A stretch of DNA of 64,000 bases from Cylindrotheca closterium (lineage: Eukaryota > Bacillariophyta > Bacillariophyceae > Bacillariales > Bacillariaceae): the NCBI GenBank assembly GCA_933822405.4, contig CAKOGP040002491.1, positions 44,865 through 108,864 of the forward strand. The letters are read 5' to 3'. The notes under the pieces are model-generated. The model made no database searches. It was not told where the DNA came from and saw nothing but the letters and a program-made list of their open reading frames with translations. Made by a program: the position numbers and the translations under genes. Below, piece by piece: positions 22,270-32,974 of the stretch (positions within the stretch are counted from its first letter, which is position 1; every line of letters begins with the position of its first letter).

Positions 22270-23601
22270 ATGAGTCGAGTGGATGACGATGGTGAGGAAG
22301 ATTCGGTTCTGGACTTGGCGGATCAGTTGAATCGACCACCAGATGTTGCCATACAACAGCAACGGATCAAGGCTTGGCACCCAATTCTAGATCCAGAATG
22401 GATGATCTATGGTTATCTGATTCTAGCGGTAGTCTTGATTCCCCTTGGTAAGTCCTGTTGCTTTCTTCTGGATTAGAGATTTGTGATCTGTCGTCAATTG
22501 GCGATTGGATTTGTGGATGTCGCAGCGAGATGATGATACTGCTTTCATCATTTGTTCGACTAACGGCACGGAACTTCTTGTTTCGACGCAGGCTTTAAAA
22601 TCAAAGCATTATCCGACAGCATCGTCGAGCTACATTCGATCTATGATGCAAAAGATCAATCACTGATTGATACAACACGAACGAGTGATTGTAGGATTGG
22701 TGAAAACTACAACCAAAACAAAACTTGCACCATCCAATTTGAAGCGCCAGAAGATATGGAGCCTCCCGTTATGATATACTATGAACTCAACAATTTTCAC
22801 CAGAATCATCGATTCTACAGTAGGTCGAGAGACAGCTTTCAGCTGGTTGGAAGAGTGGGAAAGAACAGAGACCCCACCTTCCGTGCATTGTGTGAGCCAT
22901 TGGATGTACTAGGTGGGAAAACTTTGAACCCATGTGGCTTTGTAGCAAATACCTTCTTCAACGATAAAATATCCCTCATTGGTGGTAATGATGAAGATGG
23001 GCTTCAACTGGAAATGAACGAAGAAGGGATTGCGTGGCGGTCGGATCTGGAATACAAATTCGGATTGCCAGAGGGCTTTCAGATGCAGGAATGCCCAACG
23101 GTAGAAGAATGCAGTGGGAACTCGACATGCTGCCAAGATAACGGCTTCTCATGCGACTCGCCAGCACGCTCCAAACAGGATGGAAAGTGTTATGCCTATG
23201 ACTATCCGGAAGCTGACACCACGAGATATCTTCATGAAACCTATCCAGATATGATAAGTCCCTTGGAGCACGTGACAAACGAACATTTCGTCGTCTGGAT
23301 GAGGACGGAAACCAGACCACAATTCCGAAAACTATACGGGTGGATCAATCAAAAGATTCCAAAGGGAGAAAAGATAGAGTTCGAAATTTGGTCAAACTAC
23401 GTCGTTGAGAGCTTCTCGGGGCACAAGGCACTCATCGTTACGACGACCAACATGTTTGGCGGAAAAAACCAGTACATTGGAGTAACATTCTATGGTTTAG
23501 GATTCACCTTCCTCGCGTTTGGCATCATCTTTGCCGTAAAGCATTGGTTCCGGCCGAGAAGAATTGCAGATCGAAAGTATCTCCATTTCAAGGAGGAATA
23601 G
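22270..23601 (+). CDS. CDC50/LEM3-family P4-ATPase (flippase) beta subunit
   Basis: Two exons (22270-22447 and 22592-23601), joined in frame at IPLG/FKIKALSD, give 395 aa. CDC50 proteins pair with P4-ATPases, allow their ER exit and support phospholipid flipping at Golgi and plasma membrane. Diagnostic features: two TM helices, one near residue ~45-62 after the cytosolic sequence QQRIKAWHPILDPEW, and one near the C-terminus (FYGLGFTFLAFGIIFAVKHW); a large exoplasmic domain with paired cysteines and the family core YYELNNFHQNHRFYSRSRD; and the terminal pattern W(I)NQKIPKGEKIEFEI. The CDC50 family has these same blocks in this order. Assignment is confident. Confidence 0.94.
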
Positions 23602-23719
23602 TGAATCACATTGGTTTCTCCTCCTTCTATGTAACTGTCTCTAATAGCATGCTTTTTGTGGATAACATACACACATGTACATAGATAGGTACACAATGCT
23701 TTCTTTTCTTCACACTATC

Positions 23720-25180
23720 TTAAGCACTTTCAATCACCTCCGCAACAATGCGGTATCCCTCTTCTTGTTGTCGATGGGTTGATCGTACTGTTGCAAATAC
23801 AGATATACCGACCGTCACGGCCGCCACAAACACCCGATACATTACTCGAGGTCCAAAGACATCCTGTAAGAATCCTCCTAACCAAAGACCAATTACATTG
23901 GCACTACCACGGATGAGATTGACAATCCCCTGACCACTAGCCTCTGAACCTGATGGCATGTTTCGGTTCACGTATTCCACGGCTGCGACTTGAGATCCCG
24001 CATAAGTGAAGCCGTGTAGGGGTTCTATCAACAAGAGCATCCACGTCGATCCTACAAATACGAGGAAGATAGAAAATACTTTGAGGTCCTCTTCTTCGAA
24101 ACAGCAATTCACTATCCGATGCCAGTACATACCTTCTGGAATCAATGTATAACAAACAATGCGAATCCAGAACGTGATGCATGCCAACAAAAGCACCCAT
24201 CCAACTCCATGTTTCCGCAAGAGATTAGGTGCAATCTGAAATATGGGAACCTCGAATATCACAGTCAAGACAACAGTGATGGAACAGATCGTGTTGGAAC
24301 CACCCAAGAATTCAAAGAAAAGAAACACAAGGTTTTCGACCACCGAAAATCCCAGGGTCATGAAAAAGTAACAGAAAACAAATGCAGCCCCATATGATGA
24401 ACTTATGACTCCCAAGAGTAAGCTAAGACTCGAAGGAATTGCACCAGTGTTGGGTTCCGTGAGAGAATCGGTCTGCAGGTAAGATGCTCGTGGAGGAACG
24501 TTAGAATCGGAGCATTCAGTGTCGTTTTTCTGCTTGAGGGTTTGTGCTTGTGCTTGTGCTTGGGCATTCGAGTAAATAAAGATACTGCCAATACAATAAA
24601 TTGCACTGACTATACAGCATGGATAGTATACTGGAAATCCAAATTTGTCAATCAGAGGACCTAATAACATGTTTGTGACTCCCCAACCAATAGCACCATG
24701 AAGTCGTTCCTTTCCGTAGTCCAAGGATCCGCCCTGTTCTTTCTGCAAGAAGTCTAGTGTCATGCCGTCAACCACAGGAATTATGATGGCAAAGTTCAGA
24801 GCATATAGAACCTGCACAGCGTAATGAAAATATAAAGATTCGAAGATCGGCAGATCCCAAAAAGCATTGATTCCATGCATCAGAAAGGAGATGGTTCCGA
24901 AGATTATCCCAACCGCCAACACTTTCCCCCTTCCATAATTCGGATACTTCCGTTCCTGAGCATCTGCATACTTACCGTAATAAGGTGCTAGGACACTGAG
25001 AATCGCATACTGGATCCCCAGAATGAAGCCGATGTTGGAATCAGTCATTTCGGATTCGTGTTCAAGAAAGGGAGCAAGGAATCGCCCACCGGTGATTGCC
25101 ATCCAGCTGAATAGGCTCCAATACAAGACGCGTGGCCTTACTCTTAATGTCATTTCCTGTTCTGGTTTTATCGTTACCAT
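23720..25180 (-). CDS. MFS transporter (MFS_1-like)
   Basis: Intronless 486-aa multi-pass protein with about twelve hydrophobic helices in two halves, separated by a soluble loop carrying an AQAQAQAQ run (a GCTTGT-type microsatellite at about 24540-24565). The N-terminal half includes VLYWSLFSWMAITGGRFLAPFL and YYGKYADAQER, a variant of the loop-2 motif between TM2 and TM3. The C-terminal half contains EYVNRNMPSGSEASGQGIVNLIRGSANVIG, similar to the MFS_1-like group related to LacY and nucleoside-permease families. The substrate is not predictable; sugar or nucleoside uptake are possibilities. Its 3' end faces that of the CDC50 gene with only 118 bp between them. Confidence 0.88.
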   Translation of the reverse strand: MVTIKPEQEMTLRVRPRVLYWSLFSWMAITGGRFLAPFLEHESEMTDSNIGFILGIQYAILSVLAPYYGKYADAQERKYPNYGRGKVLAVGIIFGTISFLMHGINAFWDLPIFESLYFHYAVQVLYALNFAIIIPVVDGMTLDFLQKEQGGSLDYGKERLHGAIGWGVTNMLLGPLIDKFGFPVYYPCCIVSAIYCIGSIFIYSNAQAQAQAQTLKQKNDTECSDSNVPPRASYLQTDSLTEPNTGAIPSSLSLLLGVISSSYGAAFVFCYFFMTLGFSVVENLVFLFFEFLGGSNTICSITVVLTVIFEVPIFQIAPNLLRKHGVGWVLLLACITFWIRIVCYTLIPEGMYWHRIVNCCFEEEDLKVFSIFLVFVGSTWMLLLIEPLHGFTYAGSQVAAVEYVNRNMPSGSEASGQGIVNLIRGSANVIGLWLGGFLQDVFGPRVMYRVFVAAVTVGISVFATVRSTHRQQEEGYRIVAEVIESA

Positions 25181-25982
25181 TCTCTAAAAGTCAAAGGTAC
25201 TGCATGAAACTGTGACTTGCATTGATGGCTGTGAATGTGAGAGGGTGGGTTCTTATTTTTGACTTCGCGTTGTAGAGCTGACTTAGTTTTTTAAAAGTTG
25301 AGGCTGCGAGAGCTGAAAAAATCTCAAGTACGTACAGTATGGTACCAGGTACCGGTACCGACCGGGTTACATCATCTGGATTCGTACTACAGTATGCTCT
25401 TTAGTACACTCTGCAGAGGGGCGGCCACTTCACGCCATCTCAAAGAAGTGTTTCTTCAGTTCCTCTTCATCAGCAAGACTCTGAAAACGATGAGGCCATG
25501 CTACAGCAGCACAAGCGATGAAAACTGAAGTTGCGTTTTTAACGCTGGGCTGCCTGGACCTACAAGTACAGGTACAGAAGCTCTAACCACTACAGTACAG
25601 TATCAAAACCGCGTGGCTGGCACAAAGCCAGTTCTAAGATTGCTGCGACAAAAACCTTAGTTTCGAAACTGCGCAATGCTTTTAAAAAAAATGGACAGTT
25701 TCAAAACTTCTTCGTGTCACTACTATTTACTAGGAGAGGAGGAGAAAAGTGGCAGAGACAGTGCTCGATTTGGAAACTTTAGTTCTTGACTTGGATTCTT
25801 CTGAAGGTGACAAATGATGTGAAATAGAAATGTTTGTCGTGATCAGCAGCTTCTCTGTGCTCTTAGCAACACAAAAACTACCGGTAAAAGATCCACTCAA
25901 TGTTGCTGTACTAGAATTCGAAGAAATTGCTTTTAATAAATGGATTGCGAACGTCGTCTTTTCCTCGCAGTTCAATTATGAA
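25181..25982. other. Intergenic region with GGTACC cluster
   Basis: About 800 bp without a supportable gene. Upstream of the MFS gene, near 25337-25365, three overlapping GGTACC words occur within 25 bp (TATGGTACCAGGTACCGG), and more TACAGTA words follow near 25390 and 25590-25600. Two overlapping 77-81 codon frames near 25730-26060 show no domain character. It holds the MFS promoter and the 3' flank of the next gene. Confidence 0.45.
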
Positions 25983-26948
25983 TTACATGTACTTTTGCAA
26001 CTCTCGCATGAGTTCTCCGACCTCTGGATCATTTTGATACTTGGCAAAGGCCGCAGGGTTTGACATGCACTCTTGCATCGCCTTCATGATCTTTGGATTA
26101 CTTTGGGCTTTGGCCATGATTTCCATCACCTTTGGATTTTTCATCATCTCTTGAGCTTTTCCCATAGCGTCTCCCATGCCGCCCATTCCACCCATACCAC
26201 CAAAAGGGTTTGCTCCAGCTGCGCCACCTCCAGCTGCACCACCTCCCATGTTCTTTAACATGTCTGCGATGCCACCCATTCCTCCCATGCCTCCCATTCC
26301 TGCTCCGCCAAATGGGCTGGCCCCGCCAAACGGGCTTCTACCTTGTTGTTGCTGGGATTGTGGACTTTGTTTTGTTCGCGGTCCAGAGTTATCATCTGTC
26401 AATACCTCGACATCCGCGTACTCAGCATAACTTTCTTCGTTTTTCTTCTCAACTCCATCGACTCTCGCTGCTGCAAGAGCTTGAACAAACTCTGACTTCT
26501 CGAAGAATGAACGAGTGGAAACACCTCGTTCCTCAAGTTCTTTCTTCAGCTCGCTGGCCTTCATCTGCCGACAATTCTCTAGCTCCTCTGTTAGCCTTTC
26601 CTCTCTTGGTCTGTCATCAGACTCACTCGACGACGACGGTGAAGCACCGGTATCATCGTTCCTCCTTTTTTTCTTTTTCTTTGGTTTCAAGCCTTCCAAT
26701 CGGGCTTTTTCTAATGCATCAACTAACTCTGACTTCTCAAGAAAACTGGCGGTGCTGATTCCATAGCTCTCAAGTTCGGCTTTGATTTCTCCCGCTCGCA
26801 TGGAGGCAACTTCGGAAACCGAAGTCGCGTCGAATAGTTGTGTGCAGATTGGTCGTGTCACCGTACCTAATCGGGCAGGTGTGAAGGCATGAGTGCTCGA
26901 AGAGCATAGCGATAGCAACGCTGGAAGGAAACTAAGCCTTGGAAGCAT
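25983..26948 (-). CDS. Plastid-targeted STI1/DP-domain protein with two SAP-like repeats
   Basis: Intronless, 321 aa. Signal peptide and cleavage region STHAFTPAR fit plastid import. Two homologous ~35-residue helical repeats follow: MRAGEIKAELESYGISTASFLEKSELVDALEKAR (~50-85) and MKASELKKELEERGVSTRSF...FVQALAAARV (~128-162), each of the SAP/ARMET-C type. A Lys/Ser-rich linker and a Gly-Met-rich stretch (GMGGMGGMGG, Asn-Pro-Phe) lead to a C-terminal STI1/DP-type domain with NPKVMEIMAKAQSNPKIMKAMQECMSNPAAFAKYQNDPEV. STI1 domains of this kind are found in Hop, Hip and the plastid co-chaperone Tic40. A chaperone or preprotein-handling role inside the plastid is a reasonable inference. Confidence 0.85.
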   Translation of the reverse strand: MLPRLSFLPALLSLCSSSTHAFTPARLGTVTRPICTQLFDATSVSEVASMRAGEIKAELESYGISTASFLEKSELVDALEKARLEGLKPKKKKKRRNDDTGASPSSSSESDDRPREERLTEELENCRQMKASELKKELEERGVSTRSFFEKSEFVQALAAARVDGVEKKNEESYAEYADVEVLTDDNSGPRTKQSPQSQQQQGRSPFGGASPFGGAGMGGMGGMGGIADMLKNMGGGAAGGGAAGANPFGGMGGMGGMGDAMGKAQEMMKNPKVMEIMAKAQSNPKIMKAMQECMSNPAAFAKYQNDPEVGELMRELQKYM

Positions 26949-27016
26949 CTTCGCGTTTTGTGTATTGATTGTGACAAGTGAGGTAGAATCTCTTCGAAGA
27001 GTTTTGATGTGTTGCT

Positions 27017-28738
27017 TCAGCTGCCACGTGGATTGATTGATTTATTGATTGATGATGATTCAGTCACGATTTTTTGTGAAATCCCCATACCCTCCAATTC
27101 TCCCAAAATCAGAGCAGTAATGTAAATTGTCTTTCGGTATCTTACATCCTCCATCAGATGTGCCCAATCGGGATGACCGTCCCAATGTGTATATATGATG
27201 AAGTTAGTGTCGATGTATTCAACTTTGCTAGTGTTGAGTTCTCGCTTGATCATTTGGTTGACAAAGGAATACGCATCGAGAACCGTTGGAATTCGCCAGT
27301 CGTTACAAGCATTCACTCTCCCCGTCAACGGGCCCTGATCGATGGTTGGTAGATAGATCTTTGCATCTGGTTTAGTTTCAAGTACCTTCAGTGTATTTTG
27401 CACGTGCTCTTTCATCTTCTTGTAATATTTTGCAAAAGAAGTCGGATTGCCTTTGGTGTACCAGCTTGGAGGCCATTGTCCAATTTGAATAAAGACTTTA
27501 TCACACTTTCGGTTGAAAATTTTGGGCGCGATCTTGTTTGGGGCGATCCAGTAATGCTGAACAAATTCAAACATTCCAGTTAGATTCAGCTGAGGGAGCG
27601 ACCTCTCTTCCATCAAACGACTATGCGAGTCACCGACGGCACAGATTTTGGGGAGAGATTTGTCATGTAGGCGTCTCCGGAGTCTGTTAACGAGGCTAAT
27701 CTCCGAAATGTTCATGCCCCATTGAAACTGGTACTCGGGCAAGCCAACAACCTCTGTTCCGGTTTTGAATTTCCATAATCCTCTGGTCGCGTTACCAGGC
27801 TTATCTCGATTTGTCAATGGCTCGCACCATTGTGGGAGAGGATTCAGAGGTCTGTACCCTCCCGATTGAACACAACATTTCACCGGTTGGTAGCGCGTAA
27901 ACAGTGGCCGCAGCGGAATTCCTTGCCTCCGAACCCAGCGACCGAGATGATAGCTTCCTTTGCCTTCCGTTGACGACGTGATTTGGATCTTGTTACCTTC
28001 TTTTGCCGTGATTCGATTGTGCATTGCATCTTCAACACAATTGGTTCCAAATCCAGCCCCCAACCAGGCTGTTTCGTTGTCTGTGCGTTCCATTGCTCCT
28101 AATCCGAAGTCTTCACAAAATAAAACAATGATTTCCACAAAGTATTCTCCAGCATCGAGCCATTTGTTGCTGTAGTCCCCACAGAGTACAGTTCCCGTGT
28201 GTTCTTCAGCCTTTTGTTCATTCCAATCCAAAATTGCCAGTGCCGGCCCGGAAAGCCTCCCAAGCAAGGCTGGGTGTGGACATCTGGCATTCTCTATCAG
28301 TTGAACACAGATTGAGCCTTTCTCGGGATCGTGCCATATCTTCGATAGGTCTTTCAGAATAGTTGTTTGCATATCAATTGGTATTTCAAAAGAATCTTGT
28401 GACAAGGGCGCGGTGATACTTTCACCTGGTTGGTCGAATGGTTGAGATTGCTTTACATGCCCAAGGTTTCCTGAAGAATCTAGAGTCCTAGCATCGTACA
28501 TACTTGGGGAGAGGTCATAATTCAATGGTGGCTCATCATGTCTGATCTCGATCATTTGCTGTGGTTGTTGAGATGGCAAAGACTCCATTGTTTCAAGAAT
28601 TGGGGAGATTTCATCTTTTGGAGTTGTAATCGATGTATGTTGGAGCAAACTCCTCACTTGGAGGAGGACGATCAATAGGACACTGCAGATCGCTATCCTT
28701 CTTTGAAAAAGCCTAGACATCGCCCCGACTTTAGACAA
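27017..28738 (-). CDS. Type II membrane PC-esterase/SGNH-like glycan acyl-esterase or acyltransferase
   Basis: Intronless 573-aa protein. A single N-terminal TM anchor (RIAICSVLLIVLLQVRSLL) follows a short cytosolic tail; a disordered stem leads to a lumenal catalytic region. The serine block ICAVGDSHSRLM (GDSH, block I of the PC-esterase family) and the C-terminal block DWAHL (D-x-x-H) form the expected Ser-Asp-His arrangement. An intermediate block, VFIQIGQWPPSW, matches the family's second conserved region. Known relatives (plant TBL proteins, CAS1D1, NXPE, FAM113) esterify or de-esterify glycans in the Golgi. A Golgi polysaccharide O-acylation role is therefore likely; the substrate is unknown. 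Confidence 0.8.
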   Translation of the reverse strand: MSKVGAMSRLFQRRIAICSVLLIVLLQVRSLLQHTSITTPKDEISPILETMESLPSQQPQQMIEIRHDEPPLNYDLSPSMYDARTLDSSGNLGHVKQSQPFDQPGESITAPLSQDSFEIPIDMQTTILKDLSKIWHDPEKGSICVQLIENARCPHPALLGRLSGPALAILDWNEQKAEEHTGTVLCGDYSNKWLDAGEYFVEIIVLFCEDFGLGAMERTDNETAWLGAGFGTNCVEDAMHNRITAKEGNKIQITSSTEGKGSYHLGRWVRRQGIPLRPLFTRYQPVKCCVQSGGYRPLNPLPQWCEPLTNRDKPGNATRGLWKFKTGTEVVGLPEYQFQWGMNISEISLVNRLRRRLHDKSLPKICAVGDSHSRLMEERSLPQLNLTGMFEFVQHYWIAPNKIAPKIFNRKCDKVFIQIGQWPPSWYTKGNPTSFAKYYKKMKEHVQNTLKVLETKPDAKIYLPTIDQGPLTGRVNACNDWRIPTVLDAYSFVNQMIKRELNTSKVEYIDTNFIIYTHWDGHPDWAHLMEDVRYRKTIYITALILGELEGMGISQKIVTESSSINKSINPRGS

Positions 28739-29083
28739 GGTATTGCAGAAACCAACAAATTAGAAGTGCTCGTCTCTCATTTTCTATTACTTTATGCAGG
28801 CTACGCTCAAATACAAATTTCAAATTGAAAAAACTACGACTGATTGATTCATTCGATCAATTGTTTTCCTTTCAAGCAAAGATCATCTAATGGCTTTGTA
28901 CAAACAATCTACCGTAGACTAATGGTTAGGCTGAAACACATTTTTGCGATTGTAAAGTAGCGGTCGAAGTGGGGTTGACCTCACTTGCTATCTACAAATC
29001 CTCCCTACTTTCAATAACACCATAATGTGGACAAAGTTTTTTTTAAGAATTGTGCTGCAATCACAATGGATCTGGTGTCAAGC
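28739..29083. other. Intergenic region, no feature seen
   Basis: About 345 bp of AT-rich DNA between two minus-strand genes. It includes a TGATTGATTCATTCGATCAATTG stretch in part (from 28839), one of several TGAT/TTCA-step runs in this window. No gene or RNA is recognised. Confidence 0.35.
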
Positions 29084-32000
29084 TCAACGCAACGAAGAAG
29101 GGTAGGGTCTCCTTACATGCTTCAAATTGGATGATGTTCCTGACAGTGACAGACCACCAAAGGCTTTCTCGGGCTTCTTCGCAAGTTTGTGTGTGTCAAA
29201 AAAGCATTGTCGACAAATGCGAACAGGCTCTTCGTCGTCCTGGGAAGGAAAGATGTTGCAATCGATGCAGCCCCCGCGGGAGATGTTAACTCGGATGTGG
29301 CGACCCTTTCGTTCAAAGGTTGCTGTCTCTGATGGAGAGAGGCGAAAGACACAAATCTGGCATGCGGCCATGTGTGCATGAAGCTTGCCCACGTATGGAT
29401 TATCACAGCATGGGCATTCCAAATCGTCGCCGTCATGCATTGGTCGCCGAGGTGATGGTGGCAGTGACGTAATAGTTGCAACAGAACCATATGAATTTAC
29501 TTCTCTGGCAGGAAATTGAAGTGCACCATGTTTCTTCAATCTTCTCGCAGTTCCCGGTGGAAGCCCATGAATTGTTGCTGGATTGCCTTTAGCCTTTGCT
29601 GGACTTGAACCGAGTTGAGATGGCAGTGAACCGACTTCGTCAACCTGCTTTTTGGTCTTTTTAATAGTAGGTGGTTTTCCTTCTGGTGCTTTTGTACTTG
29701 TGATTGAATGAGATTCTGCGTTTGCTCGTCGCCGGACCTTCGGTGGTCCTGAAATAGATTTTAGTTTGCTCTTCGTTTCGGCCTTTCTGGGACCTGTCTT
29801 CGCCTTGCCAATCGATGTAGCTGTACTTGGTTTCAATGATTTTGTTCTTTTCTTGGCAGCATCATCAGGTTCAAGATCACTCAAGTCGCCGTCAAGGAGG
29901 GCGTCCAGGTCGTCCAAGACATCAAGACCATCGTCATGGTTGTTTGATTCTTCAAACAAGTCATCTTCTTGCTCCAATAATTTGGCTTCTTCTGCAAACT
30001 TAGCTTCTTCAGCTTCCAAACGAGCAGCTTCTTCCTCTGCGGCAATGCGTTCAGCGTCAACGAGTGCTGCTTCTTCCTCGGCTGCAAGACGCGCTGCTTC
30101 AACTTCCGCTGCTTCCCGCTCAGCAGCAATACTTAGGGCCTTTTCTTCTTCTGCTGCTAATCTATCAGCCTCAACCCGAGCAGCCTCGTCTTCGGCCGCG
30201 ACTCGCTTTGCTTCCTCTTCAGATGCAATACGTAGGGCCTCTTCTTCAGCAGCAACTTTTTCAGCCTCCATGCGAACAGCCTCTTCCTCAGCAGCGATTC
30301 TTTCCATTTCGATACGAGCTGTTTCTTCAGCCGCAATTCTCTCGGCTTCCTCTTCGGCTGCAATGCGATTGGCCTCTTCTTCAGCAGCCATTCTTTCGGC
30401 CTCCTCGTCAGCTGCAATGCGATTTGCTTCTTCTTCAGCAGCCATTCTTTCGGCCTCCCATTCAGCTGCAATGCGATTGGCCTCTTCTTCAGCTGCCATT
30501 TTTTCGGCTTCCTCTGTTGCCATTCTTTCAGCCTCCTGCTTCTCTGTTTCTTCTAATTCCATTCTTTCAGCTTCTCGGCGTGCGTCCTCTTCAGCCTCTC
30601 TCAACGCTGCCTCCATTTCCAGTTGCTCCTCTTCTTCGCGCTTACGCCGTTCCTCTTCTTCGCGCTCGAGTCTTGCTGCCTTTGTCTCTTCGTCTTCCAT
30701 AGCAATCCCCCCAAGTGCCATCTGGGCACCCAATCTATTGAGCAAGTCATTTTGACGAGACATGGCATCCCCCAATTCAAGAGACTTGGATTTTGGTGGT
30801 TGCTCCGCATTCATTTTCGCAGCGCGGATCTGTTCCAACTCGAGGGACTTGGCGCGCATCTTGGCCTCTTTTCTAGCACGTTTCTCCCGCTTTCTCTGCA
30901 TCCTTTCTTCTCTCTCTTCTTCCTCAGCCATCATCAAAAGCGCCATGGTTTGCTGAAGCATTACTTGTTTTTCATGTTTTGACTTTCCACTCTTGTCTTT
31001 TTTCTTCTTTCTTCTACGAGGTTCCTGCTGCGATGTCGCATCTTCACTGTGCTCCTCCTGACTCAAAGCATCTACGTTGGATTCCCTTTCCATCATTCTT
31101 GCCATTTCCTCTTCTTCGGCCATACGCCGGGCGTCAGCTTCTGCGTATGCCTGTAGCCTTGCGGCCTCCTCTTCTTGAGCCATTCGATCAGCCTCCTCGT
31201 CCCCTGCTGTCTCAGCCTCGAGTTTTGCCATTTCCTCTTCTTCGGCCATTCTCCGCGCGTCGGCCTCAGCATATGCCTGAAGCCTCGCGGCCTCCTCGTC
31301 AGCCTCTGCTTCCAATCTAGCCTCTTCTTCTGCTCTAGCTTGGGCTTCTGCGGCGAGCTGTGCTTCTTCTTGGGCCTTCAGTCTAGCTTCTTCCTCAGCC
31401 TTAGCTTTCGCGGCCAGTCGTGCTTCTTCTCGGGCCCTCATCTTGGCTTCTTCTTCGGCCTTTGCTTGAGCATCTGCCTTTAATATGTCCTCTTCTTGTT
31501 TCTTTTGCTTTGCCGCAGTAGCTGCCTCTTGTTCGTTTGCTGTGGTGTCGCCGTTGGAAGCTATCATAGAAAATCGAAATAAACCATCTCGTTAGATCAT
31601 TGCTTCTTCATTTGAAAGAATTTAAACACACAACACTGGCAGTCTTTATCTCCACTCGTTTCCAACATCACGAGCAGCCACTTACATTGTCTCTTGGAGC
31701 GTCTGGCTAGCACTGCCTCACGTGCCTTTGATCAGTGATTCAACTTCTGGTTAGAAGTCAATCCTCGAAGAAATCACCGATTGGAATATTCCTCAACTGT
31801 ACGTACCTTTCGCTTGCGCTCTTCGACTGCTGCGCGAGCTCTTTCTTTCCTTTCTTGGTCGGTGAGAGCGCTGGAATTGCTGTTGCTAGACCGCACAGAT
31901 GAATTGTCGTTCATACTCTTCAATGATTGTTCTTGTTTGTTGACTTGATAATATTGCATAAATTTGTCTTCAGCATTCATGCCAGAGTCCGAGTTATCAT

Positions 32001-32199
32001 CTGGTTTTAAACCTTGATCCAAAATCGATGTAGAAGCCCCACCCTGTGAGTTGGGGTGGGACGTTATTGACGATGCAATAGAATGCTCGTCTGTTTGAGA
32101 TTTCCGGAACGAGCCTGGGGAAGTGGGTTCTGAATCAGAGGCTGGCCCAGCCGAGTTTCTTGATTTCTTCTTTCTAGAGAATAGTCCCATCTTTCCCAT
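29084..32199 (-). CDS. Long charged-helix protein with C-terminal cysteine/histidine-rich domain
   Basis: The main exon (31560-29084) encodes ~825 aa. An upstream minus-strand frame beginning MGKMGLFSRKKKSRN at 32199 ends in charged sequence (ERARAAVEERKRK) at a GT donor near 31807, and the main exon opens at an AG acceptor at 31562-31561. I therefore read both as one gene. The middle may include a 21-bp micro-exon (~31707-31687) with strong splice sites that keeps the frame; this junction is uncertain, and two separate genes are possible. The main exon is an almost uninterrupted Ala/Glu/Arg helix, with AEEEANRIAA-type repeats and a duplicated ~50-residue block containing ARLQAYAEADARRMAEEEEM. 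The C-terminus has CPCC, HAHMAAC, CIDC, CRQC and a final His, likely binding zinc. It looks like a structural or scaffold protein; function unknown. Confidence 0.68.
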
Positions 32200-32974
32200 C
32201 TTCTAGCGGAATGCGCGTGTTGTGTTGGTAGCAGGAATGATAGGGTAAGTCAATCTGTATTGTTGAGATGCCGTATAGGTATATTGTTGCTGCAGAGTCA
32301 CTCGTAGCGTTTGATGTCTCTTGAAAATCCGGGTTTTCTGTTCTGTCGTGCGATTTTTTGTCGGGTTGATGTTTGATGGTGTACAGTACCATACCAGGCA
32401 CAGTACGTGTACGAACATACAGCACGATACCTCTTGGACAGTACCAGGTAAATGAGGTATGAATACTTGCAGTAACCATTGCAATTGCTTACTATAGTTT
32501 TTTTACTTGGACGCTCCTCGTCTCCAACTTCCTATCACCCTGTACATGGTACGGAATAGTTTTGATTGAGTATCGCTGAAGAAAATGGCTCTTCCTTATC
32601 TTGTCGATACGTAGTAGCCGTAGTAAAAAGATTCACGATTAAAGAACAAGCCGGATTCGGTATTACTGTCAGTCTAGACGATGAATATGCAAGCAAATCT
32701 GGTACTAAACCCTACAGAAGCAGTCTTCACCAAGTGTAGAATATCTCAGCACATACCTTATTCGTACTCTTCGTGATACTCTACTCTACTCTACCCTACC
32801 AATATGGTAAACTTCCTTTAGTTACACCATACACTAGCTAGCTAGCTAGAGTCCAAAGACAGACTTGTACGATCAATCCGAATCTAGACACACTGTAATT
32901 AACGGCAATTTTGGATTCAAAATTGGTTGAGACAGCATGCAAGTATCTGTTGTTTCCCACAACGGATCTCTAAC
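32200..32974. promoter_or_regulatory. Divergent intergenic region rich in GTAC words and short repeats
   Basis: The 775 bp lie between divergent genes. They contain GTACAGTACC-like words at 32380-32450 and 32535-32550, a CTCTA-type microsatellite near 32775-32800 and an (AGCT)n-like run near 32832-32848. No supportable coding region. Confidence 0.45.

Noticed and set aside
29766..30755. 329-codon plus-strand frame rich in Ala/Ser
   Set aside because: It is the antisense of the Glu/Ala-rich helix gene; its composition follows from the complementary codons.
32927..32974. Earlier start for the MORN protein
   Set aside because: The upstream part has no ATG in frame; the first usable ATG is at 32975.
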